From Helichrysum umbraculigerum (taxonomy: Eukaryota > Streptophyta > Magnoliopsida > Asterales > Asteraceae), in the NCBI GenBank assembly GCA_949592205.1, contig CATIUR010000013.1, positions 868,001-932,000 on the forward strand: DNA of 64,000 nt, in the 5' to 3' direction. The first letter of the stretch is position 1; the number at the start of each line of letters is the position of its first letter. Below are positions 32,673-44,111 of the stretch, piece by piece. Under the pieces are notes generated by a model. It was given only the letters and a program-made list of their open reading frames with translations, was not told the origin of the DNA and made no database searches. Position numbers and translations under genes: made by a program.

Positions 32673-34149
32673 TTATGTCCTAATTAATTATCTAATAATT
32701 CACACATTATTTCATTCAATCAACAAAAATAAATAAGGACATAAACAAAAATATATAATATAGTGTCATAGCCTTGCCATATACTATGTTTGGTTTCCAT
32801 GAGCCAACACAGAAATCATGGGTCAACCTAAGGGACAAACATGACACATGGTTGGCAATCTTGATCTTCGTGCTCCCACTAGCTTCAACGACTCCTCGTA
32901 ACACCATGGAACCGGAAGACTCCTTTTGGTTGCTCCTCTTCTTTTGGACTCCATCTTCTTTTGTATTACATTTTACAAATGAAACTTGAAAAGTACATTT
33001 TACATAAAAACTAAAATTACTCTTTTACATAAAATAAAATTACAAAATAAATGGGATTGTAAGTGACACGCATGTATCCCCTTAAACCAAAAGAAAATTA
33101 CAATACAACCAAAATAAACACAACCACGCAGTTCATATACTAGGTCAAAGTTTGGCTCGGCTATGGTCACAACGCATGCAACAATTATAATCCAAATTAT
33201 AAAATTATAATGAAAACTTAAACTATAGTTTGCTTAGGGCGTTTAATTGGACACATGCATTATCTAATAAACGCACCTATTCAATACATACAAACTACGA
33301 GTTCCATTATATACACATTATCTCTGTATCAAATACAACAATTAATAATTGTCTATTTACAATTCTATTGAATTATAAACTAACAATTATCCATTAATTA
33401 GTTTCTTGATTTATTGCTTCTTTGACTCAACTTTTAAATAGAATTAACATGTTTGACTGAAAATTACATTTTCTTTTAAAACAAACATTTTAAACAATTT
33501 TAATTTAAAAACATGTCAATTTTATTTAAACCTTTTAAAACCATTACTTTAGTGTTTTCACAAATACTAACTTGTTTTAATGACATTAGTATTAATTAGG
33601 TTTTCTTAAAACATTAATATATACAAAACTAGGATTTCACAAAAAACCTAATTTGTATAATTTCATTAATCAAAACGTCCAAGTTACATGAAGTTTCATA
33701 AACCCTAGATTTTAATGAATCACATGTTTTACGGACCCTATCTCAATTCTTTTAACAATTCTTGTATTATTCTAAAAATCAATATCCTTAGGTTAAATAA
33801 CCCTAATCTCGATTTTTGCTAAAAGATAAAAATACCCTAGCCAAAGATCGACTAATCCATGGGTTTAATTAAAACCCTAAATTGACTTTTGCCAAAGGTC
33901 ACATACCTTTGCAAAAATCAATTTGTACCTAGAGTTTCATAAACCCTAGTTGATCATATCAATGGATTAAGAAATTGATTTTATTGGGTTTATTAAACCC
34001 TTATATTAATCGGCCAACACAAGGGTTTTATTCAAACCTTGTATCAATTTCTTGCTCGCTAAGTTAATTACTAATTGTACTAGATTTCGTTAGGATATCA
34101 AATACCCAATACTTATGCTAAAAACGATTTTCCTAGGGGTTTAGATAAA
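32673..34149. other. Unassigned AT-rich DNA
   Basis: No gene is seen. The stretch contains many aaaccctaa-type repeats (33640-34150). It is probably old retroelement or intron-like sequence. Confidence 0.4.
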
Positions 34150-34966
34150 CCCTAAAATCGATTTTGCATAAGATCTATAATTTTCTTAATAAAACATGTA
34201 CACAATTTAATTACACTTAATTAAATATAAACTTACATAGGGTGCTCGGCAAGATCTTCAATCTTCTACTCGTTGCCAAAGTACGAGTGGACTTATCTTG
34301 ATCTTCCTTTCTTCTTCTTGAATTCGGCTACTACGGGATACGTTAGGTATCCACCTTTGAATCACGATTGAACGGTTGGTAGAAACCTAAAGTGTATACT
34401 AATCACCAAACACGACTACGCGATCGAATCACGGACTAATACCCTTGTATTAAGTTCGGCCAACTTTCGGCTTGTGTGGGGTGGGGCCGGTCGACGCACA
34501 AGAGAGGGAGATGAGAGGCAAAAGTGTTAGGGTTTTATTTATTTATCAACTAATAACTTAACCCCTAACCCTCTATTTATAGGTTCAATAAACTTGTCCA
34601 ACAAGTTTACTTAAGTTTACACATACGGTCCCTCTAATTTAATTACTTATTAAACTAATCCCAAAGTTAACAGTTTACAATTAAAACCTTGTAGTTTAAT
34701 AACAATTAAACTAGTTAATTTATTTACAAAACGAATTATAAATAAATCCTTTTATTAAATAAATAATTACACTTAATTATTTATAATAATAAATGTTTCA
34801 ATTACGTTTGACCAATTTAATCATTTCACATAAATGAATGATATTAAATATCTAATTATAGTATCACACTACTTATTCAGTTGTGCTCATCGGTGTGACC
34901 ATGCGGTATTCATGTGAAGCTAGATTTGACATTTATTTATGTTAATATTAAGCACATAATCTTTCA
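34150..34966 (-). mobile_element. Fragment of the TGAAAGATTATG LTR family, minus strand
   Basis: Read on the minus strand it starts TGAAAGATTATGTGCTTA at 34966 and follows the solo LTR at 60530-61449, including a TATAAATA-like box, the ctcgtactttggcaacgagtag block and gatcttgcc. It leaves that LTR near 34150. No target duplication was found. Confidence 0.65.
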
Positions 34967-35229
34967 TGGGTTATTGCGAAAATATTGCATCCACATGCAT
35001 GATAACCACTTGAACCTTGACATGCCACCCCATCTTTATCCTCGTGGATATCACGAACACAATCGAAATATTAGTAGCCATGAGAAAATCTTGGAATTTA
35101 AGTATTTTTGTGATTTATAATTGTATTTTGCGAATTGAATTTGATAAATGTAAAGTTAACGCAAAGTTTGTAACTATATGCAGGCATTAGTAGGTTGTAA
35201 ATCGTAAAAAAATATGAATAAAATATTAA

Positions 35230-35645
35230 AAGACTAGCTTTTAAACCCGTGTATAGACACGGGCTATGCAAGAAAAGATAATTCTTTTTATAAAATTTAG
35301 TTTTGTCTTTTTTAACATTTAAAGTGTATAATTTTTAGTTTATTATAATAACGCAAACAAAAAAGTAAAAGTATATAAACCAACCAATTTTTGTTACTTA
35401 TATAAGAATTCTTACCCCCTACATGATACCTAGGTGCTTTGTTAAAACTTCAAAGATGAAGTCTCCAATTATTTATGTATATAATTTGAAGGGAAGAACT
35501 ATAAGACTGAATTACTTGGGATGCCTGTGCCCATAAGAAATCGCGGAGTCACCCATTAATAGTAATAGAACTATGCGCAACGAATGTAATTAAGATTTTT
35601 TATTGGTTAATTAAAAGCTATAAGACTTTTTTAAAGTTAGTTAAG
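35230..35645. other. Repeat remnant, no gene
   Basis: It opens with actagcttttaaacccgtgtatagacacgggc, a hairpin-headed start like the CCCGCGC repeats. No coding signal. Confidence 0.4.
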
Positions 35646-36195
35646 ACTTTGTCAATAGTAAATACTTTTATGGATATGTCGATTCTTTATATATTTATGA
35701 AACCAACAATTTAGTGATCGATTCAACTTTTTTTTTTTTTTTTTTTGATAACAAAAAGTAAGAGCTTAATGTTTTTGTTTGGCTAACATGTCATTAAATT
35801 GTTCGTCCCTGAAGTACGTCATAAAATAGAGTTACAAGATGTTAAACGCAAGTTATTGAAAAAATTAATTATTTGGTGATGCAAATAAATTATAAAGATA
35901 CATATATTAAAACATATATTGTATACCTAAATATTCGTTACAAACCATGTTAGGATTGCTAATTCCTTGTATTGAAATATACAAACAGGAACTGTATTAC
36001 GTACGTATATGATGGCAACTTGATGGAACGATTATATATTTAATATATTATAGATTTGTAATTTATTAGGAAACAGAAAATAATTATAGAATTTATGAGA
36101 ATGATATGATAAAGATAAATCACGGAATGTAAAATAATAGAGGGGTTTCTTTTATTAGATAGGGTGTTTATTTCAAAATCAACTAAAACAAAGCA
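35646..36195. repeat. Tandem duplication unit 1, about 550 bp
   Basis: It runs from actttgtcaatagtaaatac to actaaaacaaagca and is followed immediately by unit 2. It differs by a few substitutions (gtcgattc against gttgattc; ttaatat against tttatat) and by the length of a T run. Confidence 0.9.
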
Positions 36196-36751
36196 ACTTT
36201 GTCAATAGTAAATACTTTTATGGATATGTTGATTCTTTATATATTTATGAAACCAACAATTTAGTGATCGATTCAACTTTTTTTTTTTTTTTTTTTTTTA
36301 TATAACAAAAAGTAAGAGCTTAATGTTTTTGTTTGGCTAACATGTCATTAAATTGTTCGTCCCTGAAGTACGTCATAAAATAGAGTTACAAGATGTTAAA
36401 CGCAAGTTATTGAAAAAATTAATTATTTGGTGATGCAAATAAATTATAAAGATACATATATTAAAACATATATTGTATACCTAAATATTCGTTACAAACC
36501 ATGTTAGGATTGCTAATTCCTTGTATTGAAATATACAAACAGGAACTGTATTACGTACGTATATGATGGCAACTTGATGGAACGATTATATATTTTATAT
36601 ATTATAGATTTGTAATTTATTAGGAAACAGAAAATAATTATAGAATTTATGAGAATGATATGATAAAGATAAATCACGGAATGTAAAATAATAGAGGGGT
36701 TTCTTTTATTAGATAGGGTGTTTATTTCAAAATCAACTAAAACAAAGCGAT
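36196..36751. repeat. Tandem duplication unit 2, about 556 bp
   Basis: Second copy of 35646-36195, with a longer T run. No gene is seen in either unit. Confidence 0.9.
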
Positions 36752-38580
36752 TAAATTGACTACTTGAATTTTCTTAGTTTAAAGTTTAATTTAAAGTAAT
36801 GATGATATAACTTTGTATCCTATATTATATCTAAGAATATCGTAGCTTAATACCCACGGATTGCTCGGGTTAGGCATTTTACAATAAAAACTAAGTAATC
36901 ACGATACCAACTTCAAAATAGATAGAACTTTTACACAAAATAAATAATAAGAAACTAAGAGTAGTCCCATTATAAAAAAGATTTGTAGTTATTAACTTGT
37001 AATAAAGTTTTACACTCCAATAACGAAACAAAATCATATTAAAACACTATTCACACAGATAATTCAATCATGTGTGCTAATTAAGATTGTTAAAAGTATT
37101 ACTTGTAGTATGAAACCTTAGAAGAGTTCTACATATGCTAAAAAATTATTTTTTGACTGTCGTGATGCGTGAGAATAATATGCATTAATTTAGATGACTT
37201 GATATCTATAGTATCTTAATTTACTCCGTAAATGAAATGGATTTTGGAATTTAGATGTAGAATATTTTATCAAGATTTATTTAAAATTGATTATTTGATA
37301 TAATTATATTAGTTTTCAAAAAAAAAAAAAAAAAAATTGAGAAATTGAATTTGATGGCATTTTAGTTTGTCTCAAATTGATTGATTTAATCGATATAATA
37401 ATAAAATTATTTTTTTAAGTTACTATTTATGATGTAATCATCTCCTTATTTTTAGCTAATTTGATAAAATTAAGCAATCTTATTGGGTGATTAAATCTTT
37501 GATGACATCATGAGGTGAATCTTATATTATATTTAAGATTTGTAAGGCATAATAGTAAATGAAAATCATGCGATGCGCATCAACAACATGAATAAGTTTC
37601 TTCGGAAAGGATATGCGAAATTCTTGAACCTCGATGAGAACGACAACGGCAACGACAACGACAACGAAGAATAATCTTAATGTTTGTAACTGATTTTAAT
37701 ATTGCAATGTTTTATTTTAAGTTAATGAAGTATTATTTTTATTATAATTGTTTATGAACGTATATGAAAATTAAAAAAAAAATAGTGGGACTCAAATGTC
37801 AGTTGTGGTTAGTGATAGTCTCTTATGAAAGCAAAAAAATTTCAATTGTGCTCAGGTCGTGTGCGACGATCCGTCATAACTACAAATTGTTTAAGGGCAT
37901 GTTTGTTAACGTAGCTTATTATGTGAACAACTCTTTTAGGAGCTACAAACAATATTATGCGGACAAAATTACATAGATACTCCTGATTCGAGTTTTAAAC
38001 TCTAGCTACTTTGCTAAAAATAACTTTGAACTGTAACTTCGAGTTTCAAATATAAGCTTCAACTACTAATTAATTCAAGCTATAAACTACAACTACTAGC
38101 TATTTAATTTCAATAAAAACATACTTAATTGTTTTGAGTGATATAAACTACAACTACTAGCTATTTTCAGTAAACATACTCAATTGTTTTGAGTGGTATA
38201 TATCTTCCGGGCGAGTAGCCTGTTTTTCAAAAAGAGAAAAGAAGAAAAACATTTAAAGGGCACAACTGGCATGGGATATATTTTGTGCCCCATGAGCCGA
38301 ACGTACAGGAGTTGAACGCAAATGTTACGATATTATTTTTATTTACAAAAGCATTACAAAGTTTTCTTTATAGCCTAGCTAGTGAGTAACACGAAATAAA
38401 CACTAAAATTTATAATATATGTTATTACAAAGTGGATGTTCTTTCGAATCATTTAACAATTATTGCAAATATTGTTCAAAGAACCAATCAAAGTTTTCAT
38501 TCATGAAAGAAATTAAACATGTGGGAGTTATATATACATTTCAAACAGTGAAAGGTACATGATATTGGGATCGATATTTT
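36752..38580. other. AT-rich intergenic DNA upstream of the P450
   Basis: No convincing gene. A short ORF (37591-37674) begins MNKFLRKGYAKFLNLDE and ends in an acidic DN repeat; it looks like the tail of a decayed gene. Near 38083-38200, a block of about 60 bp (ataaactacaactactagct..aattgttttgagtg) is repeated twice. Confidence 0.4.
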
Positions 38581-38582
38581 TC

Positions 38583-38590
38583 TATAAATA
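38583..38590 (+). promoter_or_regulatory. TATA box of the P450 gene
   Basis: TATAAATA lies 112 bp upstream of the chosen start codon. Transcription would begin near 38615, so an upstream in-frame ATG at 38594 would lie outside the mRNA. Confidence 0.65.
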
Positions 38591-38701
38591 GCAATGTCAA
38601 ACAATATCAAATATAACAACTTATACTGGTTGCATTTACCACTTTTACATGATATTGCCATATTTTCTTATCTAACTAGATCATATAAAATATATATAAG
38701 A

Positions 38702-40437
38702 ATGTATTTCTGGTCACATTTCTCACTTTTATATGTTTTTTCAATGCTTATTCTAATGCTACTCCCAATATATTATCTAAAAAGAGTTTCATCTTCTTCA
38801 AAAACACATAAAACCTTGCCACCATCTCCATGGAAGCTTCCAATTATAGGAAACTTTCACCAACTTGGCGCAGACTACCATCGATCTTTAGGGAAGTTGG
38901 CTAAAAAACACGGTCCACTTATGCTTTTGCACCTAGGAAGCGCTCCGGTCCTAGTAGTCTCCTCTGCGAATGCCGCTAGGGAAATTATGAAAACTCATGA
39001 GTTTGCCTTCTTAGATAGAGGCGAATTAGGCATTCTAAAAAAACTCACATACAATGGAAAAGATATAGTACTCTCTGATTATGGAGAGTCATGGAGGCAA
39101 CTCAAAAGCCTCGTTGTTGTCCATCTTCTTAGTAATAAAAGAGTCCAATCATTTCAACAGATTAGAGAAGAGGAGGTAGCCCTTACGATAGAAAATGTTA
39201 AACAAAATTGTGGTTCAGTAGTCGATTTCACAGAATTGTTCTTATCACTAGTAAATAGTGTACTTTGTAGGATAACTTTTGGAAGAAAATATAGTGATAA
39301 AAAGTTCATAGGAATGGTTGAAGAGTTTAAGAAGCTGGTGGTTATTCTTAGCATTGGGCAATACATACCGTCGCTTTCATGGGTCGATAAGCTAAGAGGC
39401 TTGAATGTCAAAACTGAGAAAGTTGCCAAAAGATTTGATGAGTTTCTTGAAGGTGTGCTAGAAGAACATTTAAATAAGAATATAGAGGAATTTACTAATG
39501 TTAAGACTGGGATTGTTGAAAAAGCCATATATTTTATTGATATACTACTCGAAAAGCAGAAAGAGGGCACGGACAACTTTCACATCGATAGAGATACCAT
39601 TAAAGCGGTCATTTTGGTAACAATATAATCTTTTTTGCATATATTTTAAGGTTATATCCTTTTCAAGATCATGTATGTACGGGGTGTTAGGGATTGCTTA
39701 TTTAAAAGTTTATTAATTTAAGTAGTTAAAGATAATCATGCTTAATTACAATAAACATGCTTATTCCTTACAATAAACGCTTTACATGTACCTTAGTATT
39801 CTATAACTTACTAAATTACATGCAGGACATGTTTGCTGGTGCGGTCGATACAACATTCACAACTCTTGAATGGGCATTAAGTGAGCTCGTAAGGAACCCG
39901 CGGGTGATGAAAAAGTTACATGAGGAGGTGAAACAAGTATCTCAAGGAAGACCAATAATCACTGAGGAAGACATAGGAAAACTCAAGTACCTAAATGCAG
40001 TTTTTAAAGAGACTCTACGACTGCATGCCCCAGCTCCACTAGTTATTAGAGCATCTTCTAAAGATGTTAAACTAATGGGATATGATATTGAAGCAAAAAC
40101 AAGAGTATTTATCAACATATGGGCACTAGGACAAGATCCAACAATATGGGAGAAACACGAGGAGTTTATACCAGAGAGATTTTTGAATAGTCGATTTGAT
40201 TACAAAGGAAATGATCATTACGAGTTCATGCCTTTTGGTGGTGGAAGGAGAGGGTGCCCAGGTATTCATTTTGCTAACACCGTGATGGAGCTCGCTCTTG
40301 CGAATGTGGTTTATAACTTTGATCTTGCGCTTCCAAATGGAGAAAAAGGGGAGAATTTGGAGATGAGTGAAAGTAGTGCTCTTACGGTCCATAGGAAGAA
40401 TCATTTACTTCTCGTCGCTACTTGTCGTTCTAAATAG
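38702..40437 (+). CDS. Cytochrome P450, CYP71A-like, two exons
   Basis: Exons are 38702-39616 and 39826-40437, joined by a 209-nt intron (GTAACA...TGCAG, phase 0) at the position typical of A-type plant P450s. The product is 508 residues, the usual length. It is a haem monooxygenase of the ER membrane that uses NADPH-P450 reductase as partner. Visible features are a membrane anchor (about residues 7-26), a proline-rich hinge LPPSPW near 39-44, the I-helix oxygen motif AGAVDTT (309-315), the K-helix ETLR (367-370), PERF, and the haem loop FGGGRRGCPG with Cys near 449. Conserved blocks (LMLLHLGSAPVLVVSSA, HLLSNKRVQSF) resemble the CYP71A subfamily. Substrate cannot be told. No defect is seen; where many CYP71 proteins have a basic-proline pair after the B helix this one reads FLDRG. 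It is the only intact host gene I can support here. Confidence 0.92.
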
Positions 40438-40932
40438 TAGCTACCTTGTGTTTGATTTGCGTTTGCTGCTAGGTCTCGAAATAAGAAACAATGGTATATA
40501 GTTTGTATCATATTACATTTTAGTGTGAAATAAGAGACCATAGCTAGAGTGATGTACTATTTAATTTCTATCGATCGTTAAGCTTTGTAAGTTTCTTATT
40601 GTTGCGATATATATTAATATTGTCTGTTAAACAGCATGTTACTTTGTAATTGAGTGTACGTATATATGTTGTACACTTCCGTTGGACAAGATCACACCAC
40701 GATCGAGCTTTATATCACCAACTTCACGTGGCGACCTTTCAAAACTTTAGCATCTAGTCACGTGATTATTCTTCACAGTTCCCAACATAATGAATATAAG
40801 TTCCACTCATAAGACCATATATGAGGTTCCAACGCATAATACCAAATGAGGTTCCACTTTTAACTCGATTCTGAATGATAGGAACGACCCATAAGCTAAT
40901 ATGTTGGCATTAGTTTCTTACATTATTTGATG
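40438..40932 (+). other. 3' flank of the P450 gene
   Basis: AT-rich 3' UTR and intergenic DNA. No further gene. Two short direct repeats (accatatatgaggttcca and accaaatgaggttcca) lie near 40820-40860. Confidence 0.5.
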
Positions 40933-41599
40933 TGTAACATGCACCCAGCACTGTGCATATTAGAGGAGGGGAAAATGAAAGGGGTTAAATAATCGATCAA
41001 AGTTGTTGACATTTTTGGTACATGTTGTGTCGGGTTAGGTTAACTTGAAACCCTTTTTAAATTTTTTCAAACAGTGATGTTGTGTCGGGCACTCGTATTA
41101 AACAAATAATTAACGAACAGTGATATTGAGAGGCCTTTAGTATTAGTAAGTTACTCATGCAATTAGTTTAAGTGTTTTAAGTACTTGTGTTCATAAAAAC
41201 AGTGCATGTATTCTCACCCCAAAGTAAAAAGTAGTAAAAGCGGGGCTATGAGACTTACCTGAGTCTTGTGTGTAAATGTTGCTAAAAGCAAATGTGTTAT
41301 CCAAATCCGTAACCTGCTGGCGTCCTAAACGCGCAAGGTTATATGTAATTAGTAGATGACTCAACAGTCCATCTATGCTAGTTGTCCACTCAACTAGTTA
41401 TGTCCAATGTTTATCGTTAGTTATAGAAAATGTGTACGGTCCGTTGGTGATGTTTTGTAATAATAATTTCCAAAAACATTATTATTATGTTTGTTTCATT
41501 GTATACTTTGCAAAAGTATAAGTCATGTGCTCTCGAGTTACCTTATTAGTAGTTTCATTTGTTGTTATCGCGTATCCGACACTTGTGATGTTTTAACTT

Positions 41600-41885
41600 A
41601 AACTATGAGTTGCGACACAAAGGCTTGTGTCGCTAAGATGGGTTGCGACATTACTGTTGTGTCGCAGGTTGTGATTTTTGAATATGAGTGCGACACTGTG
41701 GCTTATGTCGCTAAGTGTGAAAATCATATTGTGTGCGACACCAGGGTTTGTGTCGCAGTGTTGTGAGAGTTGGTAGGTGTGCGACATAAGGGTTTATGTC
41801 GCAATTGTTGCTAAAAATCAAATGTTGCGACATAAAGCTTTGTGTCGCAGTCGTTTTGGTCCTGCTGCGACACAAAGGTCTGATT
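41600..41885. repeat. Palindromic GCGACACAA/TTGTGTCGC array in LTR4
   Basis: About six units of the form GCGACAyAA..ggyTTrTGTCGC occur, each nearly self-complementary, spaced 45-55 bp apart. This is the LTR4 counterpart of the arrays in LTR1 and LTR3. Confidence 0.75.
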
Positions 41886-42202
41886 GGTTTTACGTTTTCG
41901 TGAACTTGGTCAAACGAACTCGTGATAACCCGAAACTTTTACACGACACTTATATATGTTTTGGAAGTGATAAAAAGTAAGTTTTATAATTTTTGGTAAA
42001 CCCGAAAGTGTCGTTTATTTAAAATGTCCAAACAGCCCTATGGTCAGTTCTACCAAGATTTATACGTTTTTGTGCGCTCGTTGTGACTAGTCAAACGCTC
42101 GAGATAAAATTCGAGAAAATTTCCCAATACACCCTTATGTCTTCGCTTTTCAGAATATAATTTTACATAATTTTGGACTAAATCTAAGTCGTTCAAAATA
42201 GT

Positions 42203-42334
42203 GGGAGCTGATAAATACAACAAGAATAATGATTCAAACACCAAAATAATGCAGTGACATACTTGTACAATATGCAAAAACTGTTGTACACCGTGGTGTA
42301 AGTATAAGTTTTTTTGTTGTATTTATCAACTCCC
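42203..42334. mobile_element. MULE-type MITE, copy 3
   Basis: It is 132 bp, with ends GGGAGCTGATAAATACAACA and TTGTTGTATTTATCAACTCCC. The 9-bp target duplication, CAAAATAGT and CAAAATATT, has one mismatch. The internal gattcaaacacc is shared with copy 1. Confidence 0.8.
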
Positions 42335-43053
42335 CAAAATATTACAAATGTCCATAGTGGTCAAACATCTACTTTTTCAGAAATACATTCGAAGATCAAA
42401 TTAATGAGAAAGATCTACAAAGTTTCACATAACATAATTATACTTTAAAGCTAATAAAATTTGTAGTTCCTAGGAAGAAACCTCACATCATTTGGATCTA
42501 CAGATTTCGAGTTATGATGTCATGAAGTTTGACCAAAAATCTGATCTCAATGTCAGATCTGCTATGTCAGTTTACAAAAACGATTTCAAGTACGAAATGG
42601 AAACCAAAAATTATCACATCAAAACGAAAGCTAAGACCTTAAACTTGGTTTTACCCTTTTGAATCGACTGATTTGGTTACTTTTTTAGTTAGATATTGCG
42701 AGTTGAAGTCGGGTTAAAGTTTTGTCCAGCGGGTAAAAGCTTTACCCAATGGTTTTTCGTGTTACAAAAATGTTTCCGGACATGTTTTTAGACAATATCT
42801 CGTGTGAGTGAACCTATAGCATGTATGTACATGTAATCCAAGTAGATCTAACAAGAATAGAGAGGATCTTACCAAAGAAAATTGAGATTGATGCGTCACC
42901 AGCGGTCAGTAAGGATTTTACCCTTGCCGTTGCACCGGCTACTGGCGACGGCGATCAGTGGGTGTGTTAAATTTGTAATTACGGGGCCTAAGTTTTCCCT
43001 AACAATGCTAATCCTAATGGTGAGCAAGTGGTAGGTATGACCTAGAATCGTTC

Positions 43054-44111
43054 TGTTGAGTCACTGGTCGCTGACCATGATAAGTCACTGGTCGCTGACC
43101 AACTCAATAATATACAACTTGATGAAGAAATGATTTATATCAAAGCTGTTGTTGCTGAAGACTGGTACTCACTGGTCGCCACTCATTCTACTTCTGGATT
43201 TAACATGTTGAGGAAGATTAAAGCTCAACTTTGTGTGTCGCTGATTCAAGCAGCGAGAGCTCTATATCTTCAAATGAATAAAGGCAAAAGTCACTGCCCG
43301 AATAAAAGCTAGTCATTGAAGAACAATATTTCAAGTCATTCTACAAGAGCATGTTAGCTCGCAGTGAGTGAGGAGAGTTACTGCATCTTCAGTGACTATT
43401 CAATAAAGCATCTCAAACTACAAGTACAAAAGTACTGTACTTATATACATCAGCAATAGTTTCTCGTACTTGAAGAATGTCTGAAGGATTACGTGGCAGC
43501 AAGTGATTGGTTTTAAGGAAGAGAGATATTTACGGAAACAGAATTGGGACCCGCAGAATGTCGGTTCATCAGAGATCAAGCCAATCAAGCAGCGACACGT
43601 GTCATTCCAAGATCCTATTTTATAGGAGATATTTACGGGATTCTTGTAGTATATATAGTTCAGCATATTGTACTTTAGAGGCTAGTTGTCTGTACGTGTT
43701 AATCACTTGAATGTCAGTGAGTAGTTAGTCTAAGCACGTAACAGTGACTCAGCGAGCAGTGACTCAGCGTGTTTGTCCACTGCTGTTCATCTCATTTTGT
43801 AATAGATTAGCTTGAGTGTTTGATTTGGATTAGCTTTGGCTAGTCCATTCCGCAATCAACACTTGTGAGTTTTACGATCAATAAGATTCACAATTAAGCT
43901 ACCATTGCTCATCTTACTTTGATATTGTCATATCTATTTGTTACATACTCTGTTTGTGTTCAATCAATTAAAAAACTGCTTAAATAACTTAAGTAAACTC
44001 AGAAATAGTTTTTAATTTTATTCAACCCCCCCCCCCCCCCCCCCCTTCTACAATTAAACTTTACATATTGAGATTCCATATCATTAGTTAATAGTGATTA
44101 CGGGACTATCA
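43054..44111 (+). mobile_element. Copia-like solo LTR, TSD CGTTC
   Basis: It is 1058 bp, begins TGTTGAGTCACTGG, ends GGGACTATCA, and is flanked by CGTTC (43049-43053 and 44112-44116). The other LTR of the host element has the uninterrupted site (51420-51440). A TATATATAG box lies at 43650. The ttcaaC(n)ttctac sequence near the 3' end is like the end of SIRE/Maximus-type copia LTRs, so I infer that family. Short tagged repeats (tcactggtcgctgacca twice, cagtgactcagcg twice) sit near both ends. Confidence 0.85.
44026..44045. repeat. Homopolymer run of about 20 C
   Basis: It lies inside the copia-like solo LTR. The true length is doubtful because such runs are prone to assembly and polymerase slippage. 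Confidence 0.7.

Larger units (their letters stand above)
40933..42889 (-). mobile_element. LTR4, left piece (3' part on the minus strand)
   Basis: The reverse complement near 41220-41270 (ggtaagtctcatagccccgc, then ggggtgaga) matches the conserved block of LTR1 (18210) and LTR3 (56088), so this is a related LTR read on the minus strand. It continues after the second Athila at 53665. The left limit is uncertain: TGTAACATGCACCC at 40933 could be the reversed end, but no target duplication matches the right end at 57630. It also carries a MITE (42203-42334). Confidence 0.6.

Noticed and set aside
38594..38701. Upstream in-frame extension of the P450 (36 more residues from an ATG at 38594)
   Set aside because: The TATA box at 38583-38590 places the transcript start downstream of 38594, and the P450 anchor begins properly at the ATG at 38702.
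39617..39628. Open frame running 12 nt past the end of P450 exon 1
   Set aside because: It is the start of the intron (GTAACA); exon 2 resumes at 39826 with the conserved DMFAGAVDTT.
40933..40947. TGTAACATGCACCC as a certain left end of LTR4
   Set aside because: It resembles the reversed LTR end, but no 5-bp duplication matches the right end at 57630, so it is kept only as a tentative limit.
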